Source of the DNA: Byssothecium circinans
Lineage: Eukaryota; Ascomycota; Dothideomycetes; Pleosporales; Massarinaceae
Assembly (NCBI GenBank): GCA_010015675.1
Contig: ML976988.1
Span: 358,168-422,167 of the forward strand
DNA: 64,000 nucleotides
Reading direction: 5' to 3'
The translations under genes were made by a program, and so were the position numbers. The notes below the pieces were generated by a model. The model had not been told where the DNA came from. It worked only from the letters and a program-made list of their open reading frames with translations, and searched no databases. Shown here piece after piece: positions 1 through 10,643 of this stretch. Numbering within the stretch: the first letter of the stretch is position 1; the number at the start of each line of letters is the position of its first letter.

Positions 1-930
1 ATGCATATCAGCCTTGAGACGCCAGCCTTGATTTTGCGTTTGCCCGCCCGTAACATTTCTTATTCAATGATCTTCAGCATACTACGGCTGATTGGAGGAT
101 TTTTGCCCAATGCCGCTGTTCCAGTACTAAAATTACGTCTCCGTCCTCTTCCAATTGGCCATGCGTTGCGAAAGCGACCAACCCAGATCATAATATGGGA
201 GACGGAAACATTGCCACTCCAAGTCTCACTTGGATACACGAATCAGTTAATATGCGCTTACATAAGCACATTGGCAAAGTCAAAACTATATCTCACCATG
301 TATTAATTCACAATCTGTGCCTGCCTGACTTCTGCCCATAATCCCGCATCGTCGATGATGCTACGCAGCAATAGCTTTGCAGGGCCTCTACACAGGTTTC
401 TGTACGGCATGCATGCTGGATAAATTGCGCCTATACTATATTCCTACTGCGTATGTTCGCGACGTGGTTCGTGGAACGGATCTTGAGTGTTGAGTGAACC
501 TGACCGGTGAGTGAGAAAAGAGGTGATAGTAGTTGGACGCGTAAGTACTGTACTGCAAGATGTCGGGAAAGCGTCTTAGGGTGTAAGCGTGAGATATGTG
601 CAAAGGTGGTAGACGAGGGTAATAAGCACATGATAACTGTCGTGCAAAGGACGGAGACGAGCGCTTCCGTTCAAACACAGCTGTACGTAGGATTTAGAAA
701 TAAAATTCGGATGTGATCGTTGTTTCTTCGAAATGCGTACACTCACGTCGCATGTGAGCTTTGCGTGTTCCTTTGCGATTGTATGCAGTGCCCACGCACT
801 CATATGCTAATCAAAAGGGTTGCCCCGTCCGGTTATGCAAGTCTAGAAAATGACACAGGTATAAGTACACGTCCATCTAGGTTCTGAACCCAAAAGTGTT
901 GCTCGAGCTGTCGGCATCGCTTGTCTCGTC
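1..930. other. Gene-free left edge
   Basis: I see no recognisable gene, RNA or repeat here. Open frames are short, overlap one another on both strands and have no family-like motifs. The right end should contain the 3' untranslated region of the minus-strand carrier gene that stops at 931. Confidence 0.5.
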
Positions 931-2069
931 CTATATCTTGGCTTTGAGCTCCGGTGACAGTATCCGGTCTTCGACTCTTCGCATGATCTTGTTCGTTTGT
1001 TCGGCGAGAGTGAGAGTAAGGATCTATCTTATGTCAGCTTACCATACATGCGTAGATTTTGGACATACCGTGTGCGGCAAAATTCGTGCAAGGTGCGCAA
1101 AGTATCCCTTGTATACTGCCAACAATCCCTCCGTCTTCACCGTCCGGTACAAGCAGTCGAACGCCGAGCTGTACAGGTTGCCGGTCTGGTTGTACATTCG
1201 CGACATAACAGTGTCCGGCGGGTGCATGACACAGCACACAACGAATCCACTTGCGGTACTGCTCATCAGATGCAGGGGCGTCCCCTCATTCATGCCAAAA
1301 TGCTTGATCAACTGCCTCTTTGCGAAGAAATACGTAGGTAGCTGTACAGAGCTGCCAAAGCCTGTTCGTATCATCGCCGGTCCTACTCCTCGATATAGAC
1401 CCTTGACTCCCTCACTCCGGTATATCTGACTCATGGCATCGACAGCGCCCTTGTAGTTATGCTGGGTCCCAACGGGAAGGGAAGGAGAGTATGATTGCAG
1501 TCGTGTCTTAACCAGGAAGAAGGGCGACCCTGCTGCGGCACCGAGAATGCCCGAGGCGGCGCCAGAGAAAAGGTTGATACCGAAGGACTGTACGCTGGAG
1601 TCTTTGTAGACAGCGTTCGTGACCGCCTTGCGCAAAGGCTCGTAGAAGCCCAACCGGCAGCCATTGAGTGTCATCTGGTAGACATACTGCGCGCATGTCA
1701 GCCCTTATGCTCTATTCCTTCTTGCTGCTGAGGTTCCCCATACGGCACAGTTCAACCCTCGCAACAAACCCCTGGGCCCTTCATTCTTCAAGATCACCCC
1801 AACACCGTGGAAGACGCCCTTGTATAACCGTACAGCCTCCTTCTTTGACTGGAGTTCTCCTTGTAATTGTAGTCTGGAGAATATGAGTGCATTGCGCAGA
1901 GAAGGCTTGGTGATGTCGCATACCGAATCTTGACCGTCTCGAACCCGTGGGTAACCGTAACTGCACCACAGGCTGCGATGCCGCCCGCAATGAAAGATCT
2001 TATGAGAACGCAGGTTAGTACTTGCTAATCGGACGCTGGGAAAACCTCTTACCCCGTGGTTGTCGCCAT
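931..2069 (-). CDS. OAC1: Mitochondrial oxaloacetate/sulfate-type carrier (SLC25)
   Basis: Inner-membrane carrier of the SLC25 family, closest by eye to yeast Oac1, which moves oxaloacetate, sulfate and related dicarboxylates. I join five exons: 2069-2053, 1998-1924, 1873-1744, 1686-1069 and 1023-931, giving 310 aa (yeast Oac1 is 324). All joins keep frame, and the first intron carries a perfect TACTAAC branch site. The three SLC25 repeats are visible. Repeat 1 has GFETVKIR (residues 24-31), where the usual signature proline is glycine. Repeat 2 has SPFFLVKTR (about 128), the Oac1-type variant with Phe at the acidic position. Repeat 3 has HPPDTVMSR (about 229). LNGCRLGFYEP and GSSVQLPTYFFAK also match Oac1. 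The last exon restores the expected end PHTILTLTLAEQT. It is divergent from SWD2. Substrate assignment is by family resemblance only. Confidence 0.88.
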
Positions 2070-2475
2070 TCTAGCTCCTGTCGCACACCCCCCGGAAAGT
2101 TGATGGAAGCGCCAGCCGGCGCAAAGTATAATAGAGAAACCCTCGTTTAGCAGCAAGCAAATTTAAGAAGAAACAACAAGGGGAAGCAAACGTCTTCAGG
2201 CTGACGTAAGTGCAGAACGATTGACTGATGAACAAACAAGTCTCACCAACAACCTGAACAATATTTTGTGAAGATCTCCGAAGCCCCCGATTCCGGAGCT
2301 GCACGTCAGCCAATGACGCTACGTAAGCCGGGTCATAGCTTCCTTCTCCCACGACACCAACGATACGCGTCGGTGCGAGATATCGTCAAGACCAACATCG
2401 CCAGTGCTTTGACAGTACACGGGTCTCACTAAAGATGCTTCTCCAGCTCCGGTGACCTCAAGTCAACCACGCAGC
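2070..2475. promoter_or_regulatory. Divergent promoter region OAC1/SWD2
   Basis: About 400 bp lie between the start codons of two divergently transcribed genes, so this interval must hold both 5' untranslated regions and both promoters. I see no named operator that I would defend. Confidence 0.5.
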
Positions 2476-3645
2476 ATGGCGACGGGATCAGCGACTCCCG
2501 GTGCCCCTCCGCCGCCCGGGGGAGCTATCACGCAGAAAGTTAGCGACGTCATATCAGCTTTCCGACCTTCACGAGTACGTTCAGTAGCTTCAACTCATAT
2601 ATGGGGTTGTTAATCTAACGTTAAAGTCTAGCGCTTCAAGACCCCCAGCTCCAGCACCTCCATCACCTCCCTCGATTTCGACGACACCGGCGAGCTCGCC
2701 ATCGTAGCCCGCAACGACAACACGCTCCAAATCTACAATTGCAAGGAAGGAAAACACGCTAAGGAGCTCAAGTCGCAGAAATATGGCGTCCACCTTGCGC
2801 GCTTCTCGCACCATGCCCAGAGCATCATCTATGCTTCCACTATGATTGACGACACTATTCGCTTTCTCTCAACCCACGACAATTCGTACATCAGGTACTT
2901 CAAGGGCCACTCAGATACGGTGACCAGCATTTCGTTGTGCCCAAGTTCAGATCAGTTCATAAGCTGCTCACGGGATAACACAGTGCGATTATGGAACCTT
3001 GGAAGCCCAAACTACTTCGGTCTCTTGAACCTGCACGCACCGTATCTAGCTGTATACGACCCTTCCGCGACCGTCATCGCCATCGCCTCGCCTCCAACAC
3101 ACTCCATCGTGCTCTATGATGTGCGAAACTTCGACAAGCCGCCTTTCGCGAGTTTCGATCTCTTAGAGCACGAGCAGAGTTTCCTAGGCGCACAAGGCGG
3201 AGATTGGACCAAGATGGAATTCACGAACGATGGCAAGAGTCTAATAATCAGCACAACAGGTTCCGGTCACTTCGTCCTCGACGCCTTTTCAGGCGACATA
3301 ACCCACTTCTGCTATCGCAAAGGTGGACACTCGGGTCGTCTCCCCGCAGGCGCAAAGCCGCCGAATCAGGCCAACGCTCCGAACGGCACCTCCGCAGCTC
3401 TCGGTCAGGGTGATGTATGCGCGACACCAGACGGTCAATATCTCATCGGCGGCAGTGGAGACGATGGGTTGTTGGTATGGGACATTTCGAAACCACCTGC
3501 AGCAAACAACTATCTCGAGCCCACGGAGGTCTTGCCGGGCCATGGAAAAGCGGCAATTGTGGGATATAATCCTAGGACGAATCTGCTAGCGACTGGGGAT
3601 AAGGACTTCTATCTTTGGCAGCCGGATCCAGATCTCATGATGTAA
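2476..3645 (+). CDS. SWD2: WD40 protein Swd2/WDR82 (COMPASS and CPF subunit)
   Basis: WD-repeat scaffold that in yeast sits in both the Set1/COMPASS H3K4 methyltransferase and the cleavage/polyadenylation factor. Exons 2476-2574 and 2632-3645 join in phase 0 after the codon for Arg33, giving 370 aa. The start is the first ATG of the open stretch and is followed by a short proline/glycine-rich leader. Diagnostic Swd2/WDR82 strings include SITSLDFDDTGELAIVA, QIYNCKEGKHAKELKSQKYG, STMIDDTIRFLS (with DNSYIRYFKGH following) and SRDNTVRLWNL. WD repeats run through to the C-terminal DKDFYLWQPDPDLMM. A loop of about 20 residues rich in Gly, Pro and Asn (near residue 210) is fungal-style insertion sequence. 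The nuclear role is known for the family. Confidence 0.93.
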
Positions 3646-4017
3646 GAGGAAGTTGTGGATTTGTGTTGCACAGTATCCTCCATTTATGTCGTTTTGTTCT
3701 ATGTCGATGACGAGGTACTAACGATTGGGAAGACCAGATGATGACCTGGCGAAGATGCACGGACTGAATATCAAATCATGAATGGGTAGACTACAGCGTC
3801 CTGTCATGACCGACGGGATATGTGAGGATGAGGCAGGCATTCGAAAAGGCTATTAGTCAATTAGAAGTCTAGAGTTTAAGGATTCATCTTCAAAGCACTA
3901 TGACGTCTGTATAGAGCAATAACGAATGCAACCAACTGCTCGCCAGATTGTACGGGGTTGCTATACATAGTCAAGGAGAAGTGATCATTCTAGATGCTCG
4001 CAAGCTGTATCAAGCGC
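3646..4017. other. Intergenic, SWD2 3' side
   Basis: This is 3' flank of SWD2 running into the decayed GMC gene. I see no gene or structured element in it. Confidence 0.4.
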
Positions 4018-4901
4018 CCAGCAACAGGTTCACAGCCTTCTCTCCAATTGCATAGACAGCCATCTGAGGATGCCCACTCATGAGAGTTGGTATGATACTT
4101 GCATCAGCAACCCTCAGGCCTTCAATCCCTCGCACTTGAAGGCGTGCATCCGCGTCTGCTTCTATATCATCCGTCTTTCCCATCTCACATGTGCCTGCGG
4201 GATGCTATAAATCACTATCCTACAAACGATCGTCCGGCCGTTCAAACGCGAAAGCGCCGAATGGGAACTGCGAGAAGAAACAAGTTTGCGATAATTTGTA
4301 TTGCTGCATGGTTTTCTCTTTCCCTCCCGTGTGCCAGATGAGGTGGTCGTTGGTAAGGTCTGCCTGGGATACCTTGTAGAAGCTGAGCATGAACTATCTG
4401 GTCTTGATGTCTTTACTAAGAGAATTAATGCCATGATTATGAACTCACCAAATGATCCACGAGGTTCTTACCAACACCGGGAAGTTCCCAGACTGGTTCC
4501 ACACCGACCGCCTTGAGACCCGCAACAGGACCTATCCCAGAACGCGACAAGTTTGCGGAACTACCATATGCACCAGCGGTGAGTATGACCTCCTTTCTAG
4601 CTTCATAGAGTTTCTCTTCACCGTTCGCGTTCCGCACTGATACAGCTGAGGCGCGAATGCCATCTATGTCGGCGCTGTTGACGAGAATTTTGTCCACGTA
4701 CTGACCACTCAAGATGTTCAATTTCCCGGAGTCGATGGCAGCTGCGAGGTAGTCGGTCGAGCAGGTACGGACTCCTTTGTAGATACTGCGCACTGCATGC
4801 CCGCATCCATTTGCTGTTTCACCGGTAGTGAACATATCGTCTGGACAGGGGATGTTCCATAGGGTGTAAGGGTGCGGCACAGAGAACCATTGTTTCGGCA
4901 A
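4018..4901 (-). pseudogene. GMC oxidoreductase relic, truncated, with stops
   Basis: Remains of an FAD-dependent glucose-methanol-choline family oxidoreductase. The largest open piece (4901-4437) reads the middle of the family: TGETANGCGHAVRSIYKGVRTCSTDYL, then the second GMC signature LTAGAYGSSANLSRSGIGP and LPGVGKNLVDHL. A GTGAGT donor follows, and past an apparent intron a short stretch reads SQADLTNDHLIWHT ... FGAFAFERPDDRL. Two TAG stops then flank DSDL just before the conserved end motif HPAGTCEMG and RVADASIIPTLMSGHPQMAVYAIGEKA. The N-terminal FAD-binding Rossmann part (GGGTAG-type motif) is absent upstream, and over 100 residues normally lying between DDRL and HPAGTC are missing. Both stops can arise by C:G to T:A change. 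Exact ends are approximate. It cannot encode a working enzyme. Confidence 0.8.
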
Positions 4902-5173
4902 CGTACGTGTAGAGCTGAGAGATGTGTGCTACGGCATACCTAGGTATGCGAATAAAGTTGGGAAACGTCACTGCCATAACAGCGCTAATGTTGAACCGCC
5001 CTCGGCGTATCTTCTCGGCGCTTGACGAATAGACTCTATTCAATTATCGAGAGAGAGATTGTGCCCTCTCGTTCGTACGTCGACAAAGTTCCAAGCCAAC
5101 TCGATTGCAAGTGGAATCGCCGATGGAGTACCTCCAACGTTCTCATCTAGCGTACAGTGCGGTTAAAACGGAA

Positions 5174-5222
5174 AAAGAAGAAGAAGAAGAAGAAGAAGAA
5201 GAAGAAGAAGAAGAAGAAGACG
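5174..5222. repeat. GAA trinucleotide microsatellite
   Basis: An almost perfect run of GAA/AAG units, about 15 copies, tailing into GAC-interrupted units. It lies between the two dead genes and encodes nothing credible. The poly-Glu or poly-Ser frames over it are by-products of the repeat. Confidence 0.9.
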
Positions 5223-5228
5223 AAGACG

Positions 5229-5749
5229 ATAATGGAATTCCTGAGAGATACCCGCGTAGGCGGTACAAAAGAAGCCTCTGGCAGATATTCTTGATATCGT
5301 GATTAGTCGCTTTGGGCCGTGACACGCATTCACACAACACCCCCTCGCAATCATTGCAGCAATGTTGCTTTGAGATGGGAACAGCGATTGCTCTCATCTG
5401 ATGAAAAACAAAACTGCTTTCATTCCGTCCAGTGCTTGAAGATGCGGCCTTCAAAGCTTGGCCTGAAACATACTCTGTGCGACGATATCCCTTGGATACA
5501 TAGTCGCGTAGGAGAGGACGATAAGTGCTCATCCATATCTTTTCTAAAATTTACATCACTGATTTCTTCGCTAGTCGACAACTCTGTGGCCTTTCCTGTC
5601 TGTTATCGCTACTATCTCCATATATACGAGTCGACCCTCAAATCGGATTGCGGATTCAAGGCACCATGCCGTACGTAGAATCATAACACCACTTGGCGCA
5701 TGACACTTCTATTTCTAGCAACTAGAACTAGTCACTCGACTACCTCAAC
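5229..5749. other. Intergenic between the two gene relics
   Basis: No recognisable gene. The interval separates the GMC relic from the tyrosinase relic and could contain eroded 5' parts of either, but I see no matching motifs. Confidence 0.4.
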
Positions 5750-6367
5750 ATGACCAACTCGTCAATCTCCTCACCAGATGAAGACTTTGGCTCCAACGGC
5801 CAACCACCAGCGTCGCAGCGACCGATCGTAAAAGGATACTGCGCAGGAGACGGACCATTCAAAGACATCGAGATCCAATATCTTGACAGGAAATACTATC
5901 TACATTGTCTTTCTTGAGGCTTCGCAGAAGATGCCTAGCTGCGAAAGCAAGCCAAGCTCATCGGTCCAAAAGCCATCGGTGAACTGTCGAGATGAACGAC
6001 TACACTTCGTTCATCCTTGGACTATAAAACGCGGCACGTCTCGCAATTCCCCGGAGTATACGGGGCGATTTTTCGTTGCTTACTGCGCCTTCAGGTATGT
6101 TCTCAGCAAATGATTGAATACTATCTTCTGCTGACAACTGTCGTAGATCCGGTCTTTTTCCTCCATCACGCACCACTTGATCGTCTGTGATGGTACTGGC
6201 AATCGATATCGCCAGCCCGTAAACCTGATTATGCGGGTTGGATGGCTCATGGCTTTCTGGAACTAGCGATTATTGGAGACGAGTTGGACATGGGCGGTTT
6301 GGTACCTGCCATGGCGGTTTCGGAGGTCCTCGAGACTGCATCTGGACGGTTGTGTTATGCGTATTGA
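5750..6367 (+). pseudogene. Tyrosinase (copper monooxygenase) relic
   Basis: Decayed type-3 copper protein of the fungal tyrosinase family, which oxidises phenols to quinones. The first piece reads GDGPFKDIEIQYLDRKYYLHCLS, the DGPF...HCLS region seen between the two copper sites. In the same frame a TGA then a TAG interrupt SxGFAEDAxLRKQAKL. After a frame slip near 5990 the text continues MNDYTSFILGL, a TAA, then AIPRSIRGDFSLLTAPS. A GTATGT...TAG intron (about 6095-6150) leads to DPVFFLHHAPLDRL, the copper-B site, broken by TGA where tyrosinases have Trp, then WYWQ. The end AMAVSEVLETASGRLCYAY fits the family. The copper-A half is not found upstream. All four stops are explicable as C:G to T:A changes. 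It is non-functional as read. Confidence 0.82.
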
Positions 6368-6724
6368 TACTGTAACGAATCGATGAAGACTTCATACCTT
6401 ATGTATCTATTCCTATTGAATGATAAGTATTGTTACCTGAGGCTACCTAGTCAATACTCTTCAACTGGATGGAACTGCTGCTGCTTCTTAGGATGAAGTT
6501 GATTAGCCTGGTATCTATGGGAAAGAAATGTACTACCGAGAGAGAGCTGTGCGGGCCTGACGAAGCCTTCATGTCTTTTGATGTCCTTTTTGAGACATTA
6601 TACGAACTCAGGGCGCGCAGAAGCGTGCCCTACTTGCTAGCATCTGCAGCTCATCGGTCATTGTGGGGATAGAAGAAACGATGTTCATTTGATTTGATTG
6701 TCTTTTCGTGACCGATAGTATCTC
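6368..6724. other. Intergenic, convergent ends
   Basis: This is the 3' flank of the tyrosinase relic and of LAS1. One 67-codon open frame here shows no motif and is not called. Confidence 0.4.
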
Positions 6725-8234
6725 TTACTTTTTATCATCATCCCATCCCACAGGCACCATGCCGATGGGTTGCGGTTTCCACAACCCAACCTTCTTCTGT
6801 GGGCCGCGCAACTTCACAGTAGTCACCTCCATCTTCGATGAAGTGATGGGTAAAGCAGCTTGGGTGAGCTCGATGCCCATCTCTTCCGGCGGCTCAAGGT
6901 CTGCAACATTTTGCTCCTCTTCATCGATGTCTATAGCACCTTCACTCTTCGCGGCTTCGAGGATCTTGATCCACGACTCTCGCCCAGTGAGCTTCTCGTC
7001 CTTCAGGAGTGATTCCGCCAGCTTTAGCGTCCAGAACATCGGCGTGAGGAAGGCCTGACTCAGTGTATATTCCACCAACCATTCCTGACCTCTTCGCATA
7101 CTTCCCACAATGCGCTGGCCCCGTGCTTCCTCCCACTCAGGCGACGACAACATGTGTACCACCCAATCGTGCATACCCTGTCTTGCAGGATCCTGCTCCA
7201 CATCGACCATACCCTTCATGGTGGGCACACTCATATTATAAACCATGCGCTCGAGCAGCAATTGTAATAGTCCAGATACTCCTTTGCAAAGAGAAGTAAG
7301 AAAAGGAGTCCAGATGAGAAACGCCCCAGACATGCTCGTCCCGAACCTCTTGTCCGCCGGCAGAATCGCCTGCTCATCGACCAGAAGCTCAAGCAATATC
7401 TTATGCTTCATCCGTACCTGCACGTCAAGCATGTCATAACTCGCCATAGCACTTCCCGCGGCCTTGCTCTCTTTCGCTTTACTCTTAACCTCGTTCTTCC
7501 TCGCCCTGACGTATGCTTTCAACGCCCCTTGTAGTCTCTCTTTCACTTCCCGTTCAGACAACCTTTCCTTACCCAGGCCTCCATCTTCACCGGCATTGGC
7601 GAATGCAGCATCGAGATGTGACCAATACCATTCCCAGAGCCAATCGAGGCTCTCTTTCGCTGCGCGTTTCAGCTCGGCGAGGGACGGAAGGTGGCGGTGG
7701 ACGATGCAGTGGCGGGTTTCGCGGAGGGCGAGGGGGAATTGGAGGGTCGTTTGGGGTGGGAAGAAGGAGGGGCGGAGACGGGAGAGGTCGGTTTGGGTAT
7801 CTGCTAGTCCGGTGATGAATCTGGGGTGCTGTTAGGATATGAAGAAGGGAACGAGTACTTGCAAGGAAGTCGACTCAAGGTGAAGGGAGAGCAATAGCGT
7901 ACCTCGAGATAGTCGTAGCATACACAAGCCTCAGGGCATGATGAGGCAAAAGACCCAGTTCATCCTGAATGACAGCATCGACGATATCCGCTGTGGACTC
8001 GAGCAACAGTGGTAATTCATGTTTTCGTACGCGCCATGCGAATATCTATCCATCCATCCGTCAATATTGACGTGGAAGGCTCTCAAATCTCCACCAAGAC
8101 AATTGGATATCACATACCTTATTCACAGCCCTCTCCCTCGCCGCCAAATCCTCTCCAAAGATCTCTCTCCGAACACGCAAAAGCTCCTCCCGGTCCCGCC
8201 ACGCGGTAACCACAAACCGCGTCTGCACATCCAT
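6725..8234 (-). CDS. LAS1: Las1 pre-rRNA processing nuclease
   Basis: HEPN-type endoribonuclease that cuts ITS2 in pre-rRNA during large-subunit ribosome assembly, working with the Grc3 kinase. Exons 8234-8118, 8045-7903 and 7820-6725 give 451 aa (yeast Las1 is 502). The start gives MDVQTRFVVTAWRDREELLRV, the typical Las1 opening. Exon 2 reads IFAWRVRKHELPLLLESTADI, matching the helix normally reading WK.RG.LP.A.EST. Exon 3 opens with FITGLADTQTD. For exon 3 I chose the second AG (at 7821-7822), because the nearer upstream AG breaks frame. The HEPN catalytic motif is present as RETRHCIVHRHLPS, with Arg and His spaced R-H-x3-H, followed by LDWLWEWYW. The C-terminal half is less conserved, acidic near DIDEEEQN, and ends in a short basic/acidic tail. 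It is single-copy and nuclear by family. Confidence 0.9.
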
Positions 8235-9551
8235 CCGCACCGCCTTCCACAGATAGCCCGCCCGCCTGTACTCGATCTCCTCTTTGGTGTCGATACGAGG
8301 TGTGCGCTATGACATAGGCCACGTAAGTTTCGTAGGGACCGGTAGTTGCCCACCGGAGTAAAAAGTATCACGAATCTAGAACCTTTGGAAAGGCGGCGCC
8401 TGGGTACCTGGACTAAATGCATGCACGTGAAGTCGCGTCTTTCACTCCGCATCTGCTCAAAACTTTCTGTTGTCGATAGGCCCAACGCCACCAATCACAG
8501 CCCCGCACTGCACTACACCAACAGGCGGTGACGTATACAGCACCAACGCAGCGCAACGACAGGTCCCAACTAAATCCAAGGCCTCCGCCCGGCGCGCAAC
8601 GCTTCATAGAAAGGTCTCACTAGCGGCCTTGACCATCGCGGGCAGTGGGCAGAAGGAAAGGGGCAAGTGCGGCGAGACGGAACCGAGCAAGAGCGAGCCA
8701 TGTGTGGTAGTACGAGGAGGAGCTGCGCCTGCAAGTGCAAGTGCAAAAATAATACCAGTAAATATCGCAGAGGGACAAAAGGTCAAGGTTCCATCACACG
8801 GTGCCAAGTTGGTTGACCGCTTTGCCCCGCATGCATGGCTGCCAATGCGCTGCGGAGGACTCCCGCGGTGACGCAACGCAAAGCCGGAAAAAGCAATACC
8901 CAGGTAGACTCCTGTATGGATCGAAAACATGCCCGGGTAGAACTCGGCGTGGAGCTTGCGTTGGTGGTTCAAAGCCTCAGACGTGCCGCATGACGCAGTA
9001 CCGGATTCATGATTGATGCTGGACGGACCGGCTAGCGTGGCGTAGTGGAAAGGCACTTGTGAAATGTGGGCGCTGGCGGACTGGATTGCTATTGGTGTTG
9101 GCATCGAGTAATGTGTAGCGGTACCAAGATTTTGGCGTCAGAGTGTAGTGTAGCGTGGTGGGGGTAGTGTAAAGTGTAGGATCCTCAGAGAGAAGGAAGC
9201 AAGCGACATGAGTAGTGCGGTATGTGGCGAGGCGAGGAGCAATGGTAGCGTGTTACTTGTTTTCTTCTTCTTCTAATTTGTTGGGTTGCGCTATGCTATG
9301 CTATTCATGCACGCTTGCAAGTGTCCTTTATGTACATATATCTTATGAAAGCTACTACCTTAGGCTCAAGCCGCCTTGTAGGGTCGCCAGAATGAAGGCT
9401 GGGTATCTTTTAACATGTCTTTGAAAGAAGTATGGGCAACTTTACGCCCAGTGCGCCATCGCTAATGCTTCAAAACAAATAATGAAATAATGTTGCAGAA
9501 TGAAGTGGTTGCGGAGCGTCAAACGGAAACCGTTTTGACCATGTTGATAGT
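8235..9551. other. Gene-poor interval upstream of LAS1
   Basis: This holds the LAS1 promoter and the 3' flank of the next gene. Two opposed frames of 133 and 166 codons overlap at 8470-9104 but neither has a recognisable motif. A GTAGTGTA-type low-complexity patch lies at about 9135-9180. Nothing further is supported. Confidence 0.4.
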
Positions 9552-10643
9552 TCACAACCATCCATGGCCAATACCAGCGTCCCGCACTGGCATCGAAGGC
9601 TGTCTGAGCTGATGAAACCACCATTCCTTGGCGACAGAATCATCCTCGTCGAGGAAGAAACTCTGTCCAGCGAGGTTGACGGGTACCTGAGGCTTCATGG
9701 CCGGGACATGCAATTGCTGCGGTTGTTGCTGAGCCGGCGGTGGTGGGGGGAGCTCATCTTCGCCGTCGTCCGAGCTGGCGTCGTCTTCCTCATTTTGCTC
9801 GGCATCGTCATCTTCTTCTTCTGGTTCTGGAGGCTGCCATGTCTCTTCGAGTTTCAATCCTTTGCCGGTAGCTTCGATCAAGGAACCCCAGCCCGCGGTA
9901 GCGTCGGGTGCATCGTAGAGTCCCATGCCAACAAGCTCCTTCCCCGAATCTTCCATGATCTCATCCTTCTCTTGTTCTGCTGATGGGTGTTGGATGGGTA
10001 AGAAGTCGGCGGATCTGTGCTCCGCATCCCTGCTCTGTTCCTGGTTTTTGCGAGCCCACTCTTGCAGGTACCACGGCATCGGCTCACTTGAAGGTGTTGA
10101 GTACGAAGAGAGAGTGTTGTAGGGTTGGGTTTGGTAGCTTGAGTCGGAGTACTGGCTCCCGCGTTGGTCACTGGGATATGCCGAGTAGTTCTGCACCGGC
10201 TCGATGTAGGAAGAGTTTCGTGCAGACAGTGAGTAAAAATCAGAGCTGCCAGATGAGTTGCCAGACGAAGAGCAGTAATGGCGTGACCAATCTTCAGGCA
10301 GGGTTTGATCCGTTTGTGGTTGAGCGTTGAAGTGGGTTGAAGACGGATGCCAGCTCATTGGACGAGTTGTAGAGGATTCGAAACGTTCCTCTCCATCATT
10401 GTCGGCAATACCCATCATCATTCTGTAATGGTCATCGAGTGAGGCGTACAACTTCGCTCCGGTCGTGGTTTTCCTTCGCTCAGCGACCATGGGGCTGTTG
10501 TGGTTGCTCCTAGGCTTCTCAACGCGGTAAGAGTTGGATCCAGAATGGGTAGAGCACCGTGAAGTACGTCGTTGTTGGTGTGGATGGTGGTTCGTCACTT
10601 GTGAAGGCATGTTGCTGTCATAGGGGGACAGAGAGTAGGCCAT
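9552..10643 (-). CDS. Low-complexity hypothetical protein, 363 aa
   Basis: A single uninterrupted frame of 363 codons with protein-like composition. I do not recognise a domain. The N-terminal two thirds are polar and Ser/Tyr/Gln-rich (many NSSGSSDF and YSAYPSDQ style stretches). A short ordered island reads ELVGMGLYDAPDATAGWGSL followed by KGLKLEETWQPPEPE. An acidic run (EEEDDDAEQNEEDDASSDDGEDE), a proline/glutamine run and a second island, SFFLDEDDSVAKEWWFHQL, follow before the stop. I recall similar islands (GLYDAP, LEETW.PP, EWWFQQL) from uncharacterised Pezizomycotina proteins, but this was not searched. The protein is probably intrinsically disordered and lacks a signal peptide or membrane segment. 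Its 5' side faces a 6.7-kb gene-free interval. Confidence 0.75.
   Translation of the reverse strand: MAYSLSPYDSNMPSQVTNHHPHQQRRTSRCSTHSGSNSYRVEKPRSNHNSPMVAERRKTTTGAKLYASLDDHYRMMMGIADNDGEERFESSTTRPMSWHPSSTHFNAQPQTDQTLPEDWSRHYCSSSGNSSGSSDFYSLSARNSSYIEPVQNYSAYPSDQRGSQYSDSSYQTQPYNTLSSYSTPSSEPMPWYLQEWARKNQEQSRDAEHRSADFLPIQHPSAEQEKDEIMEDSGKELVGMGLYDAPDATAGWGSLIEATGKGLKLEETWQPPEPEEEDDDAEQNEEDDASSDDGEDELPPPPPAQQQPQQLHVPAMKPQVPVNLAGQSFFLDEDDSVAKEWWFHQLRQPSMPVRDAGIGHGWL

Noticed and set aside
8470..9104. Opposed frames of 133 and 166 codons
   Set aside because: They overlap on opposite strands and neither resembles a known family.
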